From contig JAGUCH010000004.1 of NCBI GenBank assembly GCA_019096065.1, positions 2,976,001 through 3,040,000 on the forward strand: DNA of 64,000 bases, in the 5' to 3' direction. Numbering within the stretch: the stretch's first letter is position 1; each line of letters starts with the position of its first letter. Shown one piece after another: positions 45,401-58,300 of this stretch. The stretch comes from Paracyclopina nana. Its lineage: Eukaryota; Arthropoda; Copepoda; Cyclopoida; Cyclopettidae. The position numbers and the translations under genes were made by a program. Under the pieces are notes generated by a model, which saw only the letters and a program-made list of their open reading frames with translations, had not been told where the DNA came from and did no database searches.

Positions 45401-48400
45401 CAAATTCAGCTGGGTTCCGCAACAGTCTTCCGATGACTCGACAACGCAGCCAACAGCTTTAACGATGCCATCCGATACAGTGGGATGTGAGCCTGGAAAA
45501 AACATAAAATGAGTTTACATGCACGCAAAATTCTCAATTTCGTTTTGTCACAGTTTTGGCGGGGGCTTGAATATTCATGGATGTGTCGCACATCATTTCC
45601 CCCCAAAGTTGTGGAAAAATTATGCACGTTTTAGCTGCAAAATTATTGCACAACTTTCTTCGCGGCGCTCACTCACAATACACAATGTGCGTGAATCTCC
45701 TCCTTCAAATGCTGCTTCACATGACTCTCAAGAAAAGTTGGACAGATAATTTCGATTCGGATTTACTAAATGGCTTGCATGTGCCATTTTTTAAATTCCC
45801 ACAGTGCACTTGCAAAGATAGGGTGAGAAAAAAAGGGTATGAGTGTATATGTAGGAACTGGGCTTTGATTTCTCAATACTTCTTCTTTGGATGAAAGTCA
45901 CGAAGGCAAAAAAAGACTATGTAGGGATGAGAAATTCACCTTTTCCATTCAGAACTTTGTGAACTTGATCTTGGAAAAAAAGCGGGCCAACCTACGCAAG
46001 TAATTTGATTTTATTCGCACGTTAAAGGGCATGCAAGCGTTGGAACTCAAAAACACTTTGCAGAGTTACTCACTTTCGTGTGATCGAATTAGACACATCA
46101 CCTGAAAATGGCAGCGTTTTGAGGCATCGCTTTAATTAGAAGTTGTACGAAAAAAAGGCCCTCTATCGTATTTTATAACAGTTCTGGTGGTGTCCTTTTT
46201 CAATGAACCGAAGCCAAAATTGTTTACATTTTTGGCACTTTCACCTTTCAGTTAACATCATTCCCTTGCTGCACAAATATGCATGTGTGAGCATATACAA
46301 TTCAATCTGCCTTGTATGATCCAAGCAAAAACAACTTGGTCAATATTAAATGCATCACTTGAAAGGCAGCTCCGCCCGCTGCAAACGTATAAATGTTGAC
46401 CTAACTTATTCCAGGAAATCCAAGAAGAACAGAAAAATGTCCGTCACTTGGTTAAAAAATTGATCGAATATAACTACCAAGATAGTATACATAATTTCCC
46501 AAAAAAATAGAACATACTCAATAATATTCGAAGTGCCACTTTCCTTCGCTTAAGGGTATACGTGCGAACGAGCTGCACACTTAGGGTGGAAAACACGGCT
46601 AGTCCTTATCAAATTTCCAATTTTCACATTTGCGATCAGTTGCCTTCGCATGTCCCAGAGTGGAAAATGTGGGTCCTGCTCGCCTTGCTCGTTCTTTTTT
46701 GTGCTGTAATTGCGAGATTCGCAACGGGCCCCAAAGGGCCCACTCGGCTACCCCCAGGGCCACCCCGCGTGCCAATTATTGGCAGTATCCCATTTGTTCC
46801 ACGCGAATTTCGCATCAAAGGCCGAGGTCTGCATACTCCCAAACTGTTCCATTACTTGGCCAGAAAATATGGGCCTGTGTGTCATATTTGGTTAGGACCG
46901 GTGCCAACAATTGTCATTAGTGACGCCAAAATACTCAGGGAGGCCTTCAAGAGCAACAACATGTCATCCAGGCCCATCATGAAGCCGTTTCACGAATTTA
47001 GATACGGATCACAAGTACGGTTTGGATTATGAAGATTTAGCATACAGAAATAATTTCAGGGCCGAGGGGGGGAAAAGAGCAGAAATTAATGCGCGCGCGC
47101 GTCTTTAGTTTCCCATGATCATCATCAACTTGCATACTTGCAATGCTCGTCGTTGACAATTTGAGCAAGAGCAGAAATCTGATGACCTTTTGCAGCGATT
47201 CACTACTCGAGCGAATTTGTGGGCCCGGAAAGATTCAATTGCCATGGCTCTAAAATAGATGTAGCAACTCAAGATAGTAATAATAGCAGCATGTGCATCA
47301 GTTTCCAATACAAATCATGCTTTGCACAATATACTACTTGCTGTTGTGTGGCAAAATGGCAGAAACGTGAGCAATTTTCGTGAATCATCAGCAAAAAAAA
47401 CCAACCCAGTTCATAGAGCAATAATTTTGCAGGACGGCACTCAACGAGGCCTCGTTCTGTCATCAGGCAAAGAATGGGAGGACCAAAGGAAATTCACAAT
47501 TAAGCAATTGAAGGGCTTGGGCCTAGCTCGCAAGTCGATGGAGTCCATGATCCTTTACGAAGTAGGGCAGCTCGCGGATCTGCTTACGGAAGAACTTGAC
47601 GAGCCCATAGATTTGTGCTTCAAGACTAATTTGTCGGTTGTCAATGCCCTGTGGATGATCCTGGTAGGCGAAAGGCTATCCTTGGACGATCAGAGGCTGA
47701 TCAGGATTGTGCAATCGATCGAGAACGTGCTGAAGTCGGCCCAAGTTGCCAGCCTGCTGGCCCTTCTTCTCCCCAATGTGTTCAAGATGATCAGCCCCCG
47801 ATTCGAAAGGGCAAAAGTCATGTTTGAAGAGTGCAAATCTCTCATGAGGACAGCCATCAACGCCCACATAGTAAGACTATTGTTGTTGTTGTTGCTGTTA
47901 ATATATGTCGATTATTTTTTCCGCCAAGGCAAGTCGAGATGACAACAACAGCGATTTCATCCACGTGTACCTCAACGAAATTGACCAGCATGATGTTGAG
48001 TCGAGCAGTTTCTGCGGGGAAAAAGGGCTGCAGTCGCTGGAAATCGTGCTGATCGATCTTTTCATAGGGGGCAGCGAAACAACGTCGACATCCATCAACT
48101 GGACAATTCTCTACTTGCTCCACAACCCAGAGGTGCAAGACAAAATTCACGCCGAGCTAGACCGAGTGGTGGGAAGATCAAGGTGACTCCTGCTCTATAT
48201 ACTATTAAAAGCGAGGATAAGAAGTGGCAGGAGCGATTAAAGAGCCTTCATTTTCCATCTTGGATCGATTATGAAGCTTTGCTGACTCGACACTTTTGGC
48301 GAGAAACTTTCCATTTTTGCAGAGACGACCCTCCCAACTTGTGCCACAACCTCGAGCTCGACTACATGAATGCGGTGATTGCCGAGTCAATGCGGAAATC

Positions 48401-51400
48401 CACAGTGGTCTCGTCCGGAGTGCCTCACCACGTAGATGAAGACACTTGGATTGGAGATTACTTCTTTCCGCGAGGGACGAGTGTCATGGCGAACCTCACA
48501 TACATCCACCACGACCCGCAGCTGTGGGAAAATCCAGAAGAATTCAATCCTGATCGTTTTTTGGGCCCGAGTGGACACTTCGTCGCCAGCCCCAACGTGA
48601 TGCCGTTCTCGGTGGGGAAACGGTTTTGCCTTGGCAAAGAATTGGCCGAGCAAGAATTCTACCTATTCTTGAGCGGGCTCTTGCACCGATTTCGGTTCGA
48701 AAATCCGCCGGATCAGGACCTGCCAAACATCTCATTTTGCCACGACGACGTGAACACGGGCTTCCTTCGATATCCGCCCAGCTACAATGTCATTCTGCGA
48801 CCGCGATTTTAGCGCAGTTTCTCTTCTCTATGAATGCGCATCAGCTCGGGGTGAAAGTAGCTCTCTGGCATCGTAAATAAGTGGACGTGACTCTGGGATA
48901 TTCCATTTGTGAGATTCTCCCGATCTTCCGCAAGTTCCAATCCAGCTTATGGCGTGCGAAACGGCAATAAAACCTTTGCCATAACGATGCCGATTTTTTG
49001 CTTCATAATGCACTTTTGAGCCTTCAATGACTGATCCCAAATGAACAACGTTGCAATCGGCCTAATGGCCTTGTTAGCCAAATTGCACTTTCTTCCCAGC
49101 GTGCAAAAACAATATAATAAAAGCAGCTCAGTTATTGTCATTAGGGAGCAATGAAAAATGAGGCGAAAATGACCTGCGGTATTATATGGTAGTACGGATC
49201 TTAATGGCTGAAAAATTCCGGATGAGGTAGGAAATGAATCGACTTACCGTTGAGCCAGACGGGTTTCCTGGTGCCACAGTAATTTTCTCCAGGACATTCG
49301 GTCGGGATGAGGTTTCCGGCTGGAGAATCGAACCTGTACCAGCCTTGCAGAATGGTCCGGTCACATATGGGAGATTCGCCAATGGCTCCCAATGACAAGT
49401 GGTGGTTGGCACTGCGCTGGGGCTCATTGGTGATGACAATGTGGTTCTCCTCAAGACAAGGGTCAAAGTCATCTTCAACGTCAAGCTGCGGGCGTAAGGT
49501 CGTCGTTGTACTCGTTGACCTGAAATTAAAACGTCTCTCAAGTGGTGAAATTGCACTTTGAGCTACTTCGTGAAGTACGTGAGACTCGCTATACTTGATT
49601 GTGGTTTAATAATAATATTCAGTGGTCAGGTTTTTTTCGCGAACTATAGGAAGGACATTGTACTTATACATATTTATATCGCTTACAAACAGCGTTCAAT
49701 GTCAGTAGCAACACTACACACACGACATTCTATTATTACACGCACGAAATTGGAAGAAAAATGTCAAAATTCCCCCAGAAATGAAACACTTTAATATCAT
49801 AGCATTTCAACATTTTTTGCTCCCTAAATAAACAAAATTGAGCTACATGTAAAGGATGATTATACTCTACAAAGGCAAATAAATATTTTGCGGAAATGTT
49901 CTCTGCAGCGCAATAAAACTCCTACCCTAACTAAGAATCCAAAATTGGATTGTTCCTTCAATTCCCAATGAGTTTGTAATAAGCACACCTTTGTGGCGGC
50001 TGATCACAAAAAATGATGGTAATTATACAATATGTGCTTAGTACGTTGTGGGAAAATGAGGTGACAACATTAATTAGTCGAAATGCACGTGTTCCGTAAC
50101 CTGCGGGGCAATAAAAGCTGATTCATAAAGTCAGATGACACTATATTCACTTTTCCATGAAACGTCACGATCAAGGCCATTTTTCCCCGAGTTTTCATGT
50201 TTAAATGTCGACTGCGACCTTCGGCAACAGTTTTCAGTAAGTGGTTTTGTGCGCATTATTACTAATTAACCATTCACCAATTCCGGTCAGGCACGAATAT
50301 CCTACATGCTACTTAATGCACTTGCGTTGGCTGTGATCATAATGAGGTACACGAACTCCTTTCAGAAGCAATTAAATAGGATGCGATGAACTAAGCCTCA
50401 AATTGGATGGAGCTTGGTGGGCCAAAACGTCAAAATTTGATTTGACAGCTGCAGCAGCTTAAAACATCAAATGGAAAATGTCCTTATTGGGAAGTCAGTT
50501 TTTAATTTCTGCTCCTGACATTTCAGGCAAGAAAATTGGGCTAAAATTGGGTCGAAATGATTATGAACAGACTCCGAATACTCTACTGGATGTGCAAAGA
50601 TATCTAGTAACAAATTCGGAGCATTGTTAGGAAATTCCGTATTATCACTGGCCTCCAAAAGTTTTCTGGGAATTCGTGAATTTTACACACACACACGTTC
50701 TAGTATATCAAATAAAACTATTAGACTGTGGTTTTTATGCGGGGTCCGTTTTTTTGCCTTCTTTTTTAGCATTGATACACTAAGCTATAAGTTGATGATT
50801 CCAATTTTTTTCAAGGTTCACACGAAAATTTACATATAGCATATTCAACGCACACACTGTGAGAAACTTGGCCGTAAATTCTAAAGAGGAAAAAACATGC
50901 CTTGAATACAATTGGCCCAAATGGCTATTTGATAAAAAAAAAGGCCATAAATGACGACCGACAACTACAGGATATGGATTTGAAAAAAAAGCCATACTCG
51001 CAAAAGACTTCAAAATTTGCCATTTACAGTGCCTTCTTTTACTAGCACAAACTATAGCGGCATTTAATGCGTTATTATTACATTGAGCTCCACCCTTCCA
51101 AGTTCAAGGCATTTCTCAAATTGAGAAAACGCAATAATAGGTGAGCAAATCAGTAGAAAAGAAGGCAGATTTTAGAAATCAATTTCATGGCCGGTAACAG
51201 ATCAGTATCACCTCTGCATAAACAAGCTTAGATAGCTGGAAGTCATCTGATGGGATCAAAGGCATTTCCGAAAATTGAGTGCGAGTTTAGAGCATAATTT
51301 TGCAAAACAGCAGCAGCAGCAGCAGCTGGCATAACATAATCAAAGAGATGGAGATCATAAAGAAATTGCGACAAGGTCAATGAGCTGGTCAGTGTAGCCG

Positions 51401-54400
51401 GTTTTGTGAAAAGTGACACCTTTTATGGCGCACTCAATATATAATTGACATTTTCTTAACAGCCGTAAGATCTGCAACAACCATCTTGGCTCATGGCAGC
51501 AAACAGGTTTGCATTTGGTGGAGAAAACACGCCTCATTCATTCCCACATGAGAACAGTTAGCATTTCAAAGTTGTTACGCACCAACCATAAATGACCTTA
51601 ATTTATATGTTGTGCTATGATCATCTAAAGTTGCGGTTGGATAAATGTTTATCAATCATTTGTGCGGTCGTAACTGCAAAAAAGCCACACTACTATGCGT
51701 ATCTCACTTTCCCTCTGTGATTAGGCATTAATTGAGAGCAGGCTTTTGCCACAAAGCCAGTTGGCCATTTGATGACTTGACTAATTGAACCCTTTGAATC
51801 CACGCGAACTCGTGTGCACAGTCAGCAAAAAGCAATCGGAACCGAAATCACCGAACCGCATTCCACACTGGGCACCTACTCCATATAATTACGCACACAG
51901 CTAATCACAATGATGACGGACAAAGCAGGCATGACAAATAGCCAATTTGAGGGAGTAAATCAATTTTTGTAATTTCCTACTTACGAGTACGAGCAGTTCA
52001 CTATTTGCTCATTTAAGCACAATCTACTTTAATAAAAGACCTGTTCGACATTGTTTAGAGTTTTCCGCAGATTTTCACCCACTGTGCGCTGCTCACACAA
52101 GGGGTGCCAATTTCAAAGTTCTTATTTTTATTATCGAGGCCTATCCTAGCTGTGTGAGTAGAGCATGGCTAACAATAGGCGTTTTGTTCTTGGCTACCAA
52201 CAAAGCAAGGTCAATCCATCCGTGAGAGATCTTGGGCAACTTATCAAACCTTAATGGTAAGCAAGGGGGTGGGGGCCTATATCAATAAGAAAAATTCAGA
52301 CTAGTGCGGTTTTTCAAAAAGCTCGTTCCCACAGTGCACATGCGTCAAAGTGCAAAATATGCATCGTGGACAGCCTTAATTGGACAAGACGCCGATTAGC
52401 CTTAATTGAACACGAATAACCACCCGACGAGATAAATAGTCGGATTGATTCTAATTAAAGTCGTGCGTTGAAATCTCCACCGATTGTGTATATGCTCGCT
52501 TTTTTGTATCCACGAAACTTTGCAGCTGATTTGCTTGGCCTCAAAGCATTTAATCATTGAAAAACGGTATAAGAGGTAAATTGTAATTTGCTAAAAGTAT
52601 GCATGGCTAGAATGGCAATTTGCACTTTATAGCGACCAATTTTCACGTAATACCTGGCTAAGGTCAAACCACGTGACAGGCTCCTAAAAGGAAGCTAATT
52701 GATTGGAAAATCCATGAATGGCAAGGGAGAAAACTTGAAATTGGCCTAAATGCTCCAATTGCCATCATCACATCATAAATTTCCTCCTCGTTTTCGATTT
52801 CAGCCATCATGGTGATGGATGCGTTAAAAAATGCCAAAATCTGAATGAATCCCCTGTCAAATTATTTTGACAGAATGAGCGCCTCTCTTTTTTCCTCGAC
52901 ATGAGTCTGGGTTGCACAATTTTGAAATTAATCATCAACTTTCCCCAGAAAATTGGGGGAAAGAAATAGAAGGACACGCTCATACAAAACCTGATTTTCC
53001 ATAACTCTTTGGTACGCATAACTTTGAGGATGCCAACAGGTTTTTGCGGTTCCCCGAGAAAAACTGTCAATGGGCCAAAGATCAAGGGGGAAACCAAAGT
53101 CGATCCGGATTGACGTACGTGCGATGTAGGAAAGAGCGAAATTATGCCAATTTATCATGGCTCTCGCAAGCAGCAGTCGTGTCTGCTGAACGCCCCTTTA
53201 AATAGTGTACATAAATTGCAAAGTGGCATTGGCCACCATCATCCAGGGGTCAGAATACACAGAGGAGTGTGGACAAAGGCTTAAGTGCATTTTCCTGGGT
53301 CGAATGCATTAAGACCGGTGTCTGGTCTATCGACTGCCTAGAAAACGAGCACTGTGGGGCTGGCCAAAAAAAAAAAGTATCGAGGCTGCCATAGGGGAAA
53401 CTGCCTACAGCTAGCCAGCAGCATGAAGATGCAATCAGGCAATATTTTTCGAGATGCCCCAAAGTGCTGCTGGTGAAATGCCCACTAAGCCATCAAGATG
53501 GGCACTTGAGATCCCATTCCCAGCTCAGTGAAAGTTCTTTCAGCATGCACTCCATTTCAGAAGACTATACTACTACTTCTACTATAAATACTATGAACGT
53601 GTCCCGTCAATTGCAACGCGGCGCGGAGAAAAATTCGCGAAATTCGCACTTTAAACCCCCAACTGAAGCCCAACCTTGAGTTTTCATGCGGAAAATCCAT
53701 TAGCGGACGTGCTACTGACTTTTGGTCGGCTTAAAGCTGTTTTTGCTCGACTTGCAACTTTTGCGCCACTTTTCAGGTCCATCGGATAAAGGACACATTT
53801 TTGACATGAACACTATCGCGGAGCAACATCTTTGGACTTTTCCGCAATGCTTAATCAATGGCCACAAATTGCAAAAGTGGACCTCAGTTCAATGGGATTT
53901 CCCTATTTGTATCTAACGCGGGAACATAAAATGGGGCTTTTAAAAACTGAGACAAAGGATGTTGAATTATTGGAAAAACCGAGTGCAACTTTACAACCTA
54001 AGAACACTGATGGAAATAAAACAAGAATAAACTAAATTTCCCCCAAATCATCAAAAAACTAACAATAAAAAAGCTGAGACGAATCATGGATAATCTGAAT
54101 TTTAACGCGAGGAAATTTCGGTAGTTAATAAATGCATCATTTCAAGCAATAACGGGCTTTAGGGAAATAAGAGAAACTCTGCATGAATGGGACGGTAATC
54201 AATGGGACACTTGGCCATCAGTCAGTCTAGGCTCATTGGCATCCTCGCTCTTCGCCATACTATAAATCCTGGCAGACAAACCAGCGCCATACACTACACG
54301 CTCACAGCAAAAAAAAACTGCATACATGCCCACCAATCGAAAATAGCCTGTCAAAGAAAGGCCCGACGCGAAAACACACATGATGGGAGGAAGCCCTTGA

Positions 54401-55349
54401 TCCCATTTGAACCTTGCAAAAACCTGAGTAATGACACCCAAAAACGAGTACCGTACTTCTTTTCTGCGCCAATTATTTACACGCGCTTGAAAAACACAAA
54501 AGTGCGGCAAATCGCGCGAGGTTAAAAATGAAATAATAACAAACTTCTGCAGAGTTCTGCTTACCTTTCGAAGCTTGCGGTGGATCCTAGGGAGGTTCGA
54601 GGCCGCAGAAAACGGGTCGTTGATGACGAGAAGGGAACCAAGGGTCTTTGGTGAAACGCTGTCGTGGAGGCCGTCGATGCGGTCGTGGAGGAGGCCGAAG
54701 TCGTCGAGGAGGTCGTTGTCGTCTCGGGCTCACCGCGCGAGGCCGTCGAGAAACCCCCGAAAAGAGTCCGTGGCGAAATGGAGTGCACGTCTGGAAACGA
54801 GGGTGGGGCCAACGTGGGCACAGCTGACGAGACGGGCGCGCCGGTCAGGCGGTCAAGCGGGGGGCTGAATCGGCTCTCAGGCAGATTAGGCGGCACAGGG
54901 CTTGTTGCCAAGGAAAACAAGTCGTGTCCAAACTGGTTGAATCTGGCAAAACTGGTGGACGTAGTGTGCTGTTGTGGGGTGACCGGCGGCGGCCTTATGG
55001 GTGCCGAGGTTGTGAACGGGTGAGCGAAGTGCGAGGACGGCGGCCTCGAGAGCGGAGGCAGCTCCTTGATTTGAACTGTGGCCTCACTGGCTCTGCCCGT
55101 GTTCAGGACTGTAACGATTGGGGCTGGATCGAGGTCGGCTGTGAATTGTCTTTGCCTTCGCTGTCTCACGTTGACCGGCTCGACGGGGTCATAGTAATAA
55201 TAGGCGGGAGGCTGGACCTCTACCGGCCTTGAGAGCAGCAACGAAGCACCACGAGACCTGAATCTGTTTTCGAATCCGTGGCTGAGGAGCAAAAAGTTGC
55301 ACAGTGCCCAAGGTATGAGAAGGACCCAGTCCAAGAGCGGGTTTTTCAT
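36467..55349 (-). CDS. Large secreted VWDE-like protein: D8C - VWD - EGF - five Kunitz domains
   Basis: Sixteen exons with consistent phase: 55349-54565, 49519-49248, 45492-45265, 44868-44618, 44334-43352, 43030-42636, 42163-41870, 41473-41277, 41219-40841, 40627-40545, 40480-40342, 38383-38183, 38125-37994, 37932-37741, 37682-37268 and 37214-36467; about 1897 residues. Signal peptide, then a furin-like RQRR near residue 60 and a Pro/Ser/Thr-rich region. D8C (GWYRFDSPAGNLIPTECPG ... CGTRKPVWLNG ... YFLEPPPACSIGYC) spans about 300-425. A VWD-like core (PMAVYSLYKR ... CLCALAVR ... VYFDRC) lies in exon 5. An EGF (CSGHGTCQDG/FCKCDRGYGGADC) precedes Kunitz 1-4 (YGGCKGNGNNF, YGGCGGNTNNF, FGGCQGNQNNF, YSGCGGNGNNF), and a fifth has an altered GHCARSRNKF core. 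Residues at the Kunitz P1 site (Asp, Pro, Gln, Leu) are not Lys/Arg, arguing against trypsin inhibition. VWDE plus Kunitz in one chain is an unusual combination. Confidence 0.85.
38405..40039 (-). CDS. Malate synthase, nested in intron 11 of the Kunitz gene
   Basis: Two exons, 40039-39692 and 39622-38405 (intron 69 bp), give 521 residues, the usual length for isoform A malate synthase. It condenses glyoxylate with acetyl-CoA to malate in the glyoxylate shunt. Signature blocks: VDFDDGHCPT across the splice junction, MFRPRALNMDDHLVKINDKP, NGPFFYLSKLENAREAALWN, ACILIENILAAFEMEAML, GLNCGMWDYSASI and ASWMGGNGTFVLDGC ... SRFQVWQW, covering the family's glyoxylate/Mg-binding and acetyl-CoA regions. 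The C-terminus SLKTCQ is not a peroxisomal PTS1. No isocitrate lyase is present in the window and none is fused. The gene lies wholly within the host intron (40341-38384), on the same strand. Its stop overlaps an AATAAA (38404-38409) and lies 21 nt before the host exon 12. Confidence 0.93.
46667..48812 (+). CDS. Cytochrome P450, CYP2 clan, nested antisense in intron 2 of the Kunitz gene
   Basis: Four exons, 46667-47014, 47433-47870, 47929-48182 and 48323-48812, in phase, giving 509 residues. The start MWVLLALLVLFCAVIARF is an ER membrane anchor, followed by the hinge RLPPGPPRVPIIGS. The I-helix oxygen-activating motif is FIGGSETT, the ExxR motif is ESMR, the PERF-type motif reads NPDRF, and the haem-binding loop FSVGKRFCLG carries the axial cysteine. 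A membrane-bound monooxygenase using electrons from P450 reductase; the clan is inferred from overall pattern, the substrate is unknown. It occupies the 3.75-kb intron (49247-45493) of the secreted-protein gene on the opposite strand, so both transcripts overlap antisense. Confidence 0.93.
49520..54564 (-). other. Intron 1 of the VWDE/Kunitz gene (5 kb)
   Basis: AT-rich; bounded by donor GAAAG/GTAAGC at 54565/54564 and acceptor TTTCAG/GTCAAC. I checked both strands for exons and saw none with splice context or family similarity. Short CA and CAG runs occur (about 50690 and 51308). Possibly regulatory. Confidence 0.4.
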
Positions 55350-58300
55350 TTTGCAGCACTTTTTCAGGCCTTCATGCGTTAGTTATTCCGCGATGCCAAG
55401 GTGATAGGAGCAAAAAGAGGGACGTCGTAGCAAAAACCACGCACCGTTTATGATTCACTCTCCTCCTCCTCAATGGCAACCAGTTTTTCCCCCGAAAACC
55501 TTTCAAGCTGGGGCAGTGATGGCTGCAGCCGTAAAAATCATGCCAAACGTGACGGCTTTATGATGATTCGGTCTTGGTAGCACTTTAGATGTTGCAACCT
55601 TTTTCGAGAGGTGCGTTTCTCATGATGCGACGACACCACGGCAGCGATGCTGATATCGTGACCCCAAGATGATTATTTCTTGATCGCGTTTCAAACTTCC
55701 TATGGCTATTATTATTATTATTCTTTCTCGCTCATCTGTGGCCATGATCATGTTTGTCTGAAATCGCTCGTCGGAGAACAATGCATTTTAGCAACGGCTG
55801 CAAAAGAAATGGACATCAGTAGCAGCATTAGTGATTGACAAGGCATCTGAGAGCGGAGACATGACGTCAAAATGGATAGCAAGGATAAATGGAAATCAAA
55901 TGCGCGCGATGGCTAACAACAAAATTCACTGGGTTATCCACGTAGGTAAGGTCATGCAACTCCGCTTCATTGGCTCGTCATAACATTTTTAGAAACGTTT
56001 AAACTCCAAGTACGATTAAATCTGCTTTTTTAATCGGTTCACTTGACCGTATTGCAGTTGTACGAAATTTCGCGCTCAATAGAGCCGTTCGATTGCTTCA
56101 TGAAAAATCTGCGTCTGGTTCCCATCAAATTGTCAAACAATCAGCGAATGTGGAGCAATTTCAGATGCCATTATTTGAACTCAGCGACCGGTTAATTTAA
56201 TGAGTCTTAGGCTAAATTGCGCGCGGCTCGTGCCCTTATCATATCAAACTGCTTTTAATTAGGCTCTTGTTTGACTTCACGAGAGTGCATTTTCCGAAAT
56301 TGGCTTTGAACTTGAACTTGCCTTTTTATTTCTCCGAAAAGAGACAAGCTGTCAGGGTCCCACTTAAAGGCCAGGAAAGGAAAAACTCATTTAAAGCCAG
56401 CTCAGAAATGAATGGGAGTTGTTACTGCTTGAAAAACTACTTATGATAAAAGGAAGTTGTAAAACTTGATTGATCTTTTGCATATGCAGATAACAATCTT
56501 GCCATTTCATTACAATATACCATTATCAGCAAGAGCTTTCAGAGCCGTCATGATCAACATACCTGTTAAAAGTTGCATCAAGATCGATCCTGTTATCCTT
56601 GAAAAGCAGATGATTTCACAATTAATTCACTCTCAATTTTCTATTATTTTTTTTTGCTAGCGAACACTTTTCATTTTCACTTTGTTAGCTATGTTTTACA
56701 TGTTGCATGTGCAGTATTTCGGTTGCGTCGCACTACGATTTGAACATAGGACTGAATTCGAATCCAGCGTCATCGAGCGACTTCGACGCGTCGTGATGCG
56801 ACTTGACGCGCTGCTCCTGCTTTGACTTACGCTGCTTTGATCTTACATAACAACACAACTCGATGGTTCTGCTAAAACTCCCACCTCGTCTTCATTAGAT
56901 TTGCCTTGAACTTGAAATTTAGATGGGAAAATGGAGGGCTGTCATCGGTGTCTTAATGAAATGATGATATTTTTTGCATGCCAACTGTTGATTAATAGCC
57001 CGTCATTAAGCAAAACGTGTATTCTGCTTCAAAGAACTGAAGGAAAGGCCACGTTTATTGCACTGAGCAGAGGAGGCAAAAAACAAAATCGGTATTTTGA
57101 AACATTTCCAGGCTATTTTGCCTCAATTATTTGCTGTCATCTTTATTTTTAGTGCTCACGTGCGCGTTTTGTAATGTCTAAAGTTATTGATGCTTTTATG
57201 GCTGCTGTGAAGAGATCCTACATCTGTTTCGCTCAACCGGCGATGATTTGCGTGTGATCTTTTAAATGGCTTCAACGTTTATAGCATTTTCGGCAACTTT
57301 GGGCGTGCCTAGAAGTAGAATGCAGATTATTTGCTCGGGTTGCTTGAACATAACAGATTCCGTCAATATTAAGACCGGGCTCAAATTAGTTAGGCAAGGC
57401 CAATTCTGATGAACTTTTCCATGATGTGTTGTAATCACGATACTACATACGAACAATGCTGGTAGTAAAATTGTTGCTGCCCCGAGAGCTCCAGTCTTGA
57501 ATTCGAGGTCACTTTCGTGTTTGACATTTTCAGCTCGAATGTAGCTGAATTCTGAGCACGTCCTGCAAAGAAGGGGTGTGTTCAGTTGCTTGTTGCAATT
57601 TGCATTATGTCGACTTGCTGCGATGCTGCAACAGCTGCCAGACACTCCCAGATATGAATGGATGGCATAAAAATCAAGCCTGAGTGGAATCGATTTTTCA
57701 AGTCGCTCGAGTGACATAAAAAATGGCCTGGAAGTAACTGTGGTTGGATGCACTTTTTTTATTACAGCCCCTGTTTCCCAATATATCGATGCTTTTCACT
57801 CTGAAATCAGACTCCTTTTTTCCTCTTTTCAGATGTAAACAAGCCTGGAGAAAACGTCTGGACGCAAAAAAGGCACTCACCATGAAGAACGTGTGTAATT
57901 GCAGCAATTAAATCTAATGTCGTTTTGCATTTGAAGCTGGAACAATCACAATCAGGCAAGAACACAGACACACAATGCTATTTGCAGGTAATCGCAATCC
58001 ATCACTGAAAAAAGCCTTAACGAGACAATACCAGTTCGCGAAAAGGGTATGCATTTATAAATAATAATACGTGGTTGATTAGGTACCGTGACTCCCAACA
58101 ATTCAACAATGAATCCAATGACGACTTGAGGCGCTGTTTTCCGTTGCTTCCTTCCTCACTTTTAGAACTACGGACAAGCTACGTCGTTCTTTAGTGCAAC
58201 CGATCCGTTTGTTTCAAGCACACTGGGCCATCATACATATCTTCGCAGCCGCGATCGAACAAATGCGAAAGTCATGACTTATAAATCGAAAGAAACTTGC

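Noticed and set aside
54661-55232. + strand open frames over the first exon of the VWDE/Kunitz gene
   Set aside because: Low-complexity antisense of a Pro/Ser/Thr-rich exon; the minus frame has a signal peptide and phase-matched downstream exons.
55700-55725. Short ATT repeats here and near 58.6 kb
   Set aside because: Ordinary short microsatellites with no further structure.
57262-57753. 163-codon minus-strand open frame with a hydrophobic segment
   Set aside because: Possible splice signals bound only a 38-codon block; no partner exons or family found, so mentioned only in the region note.
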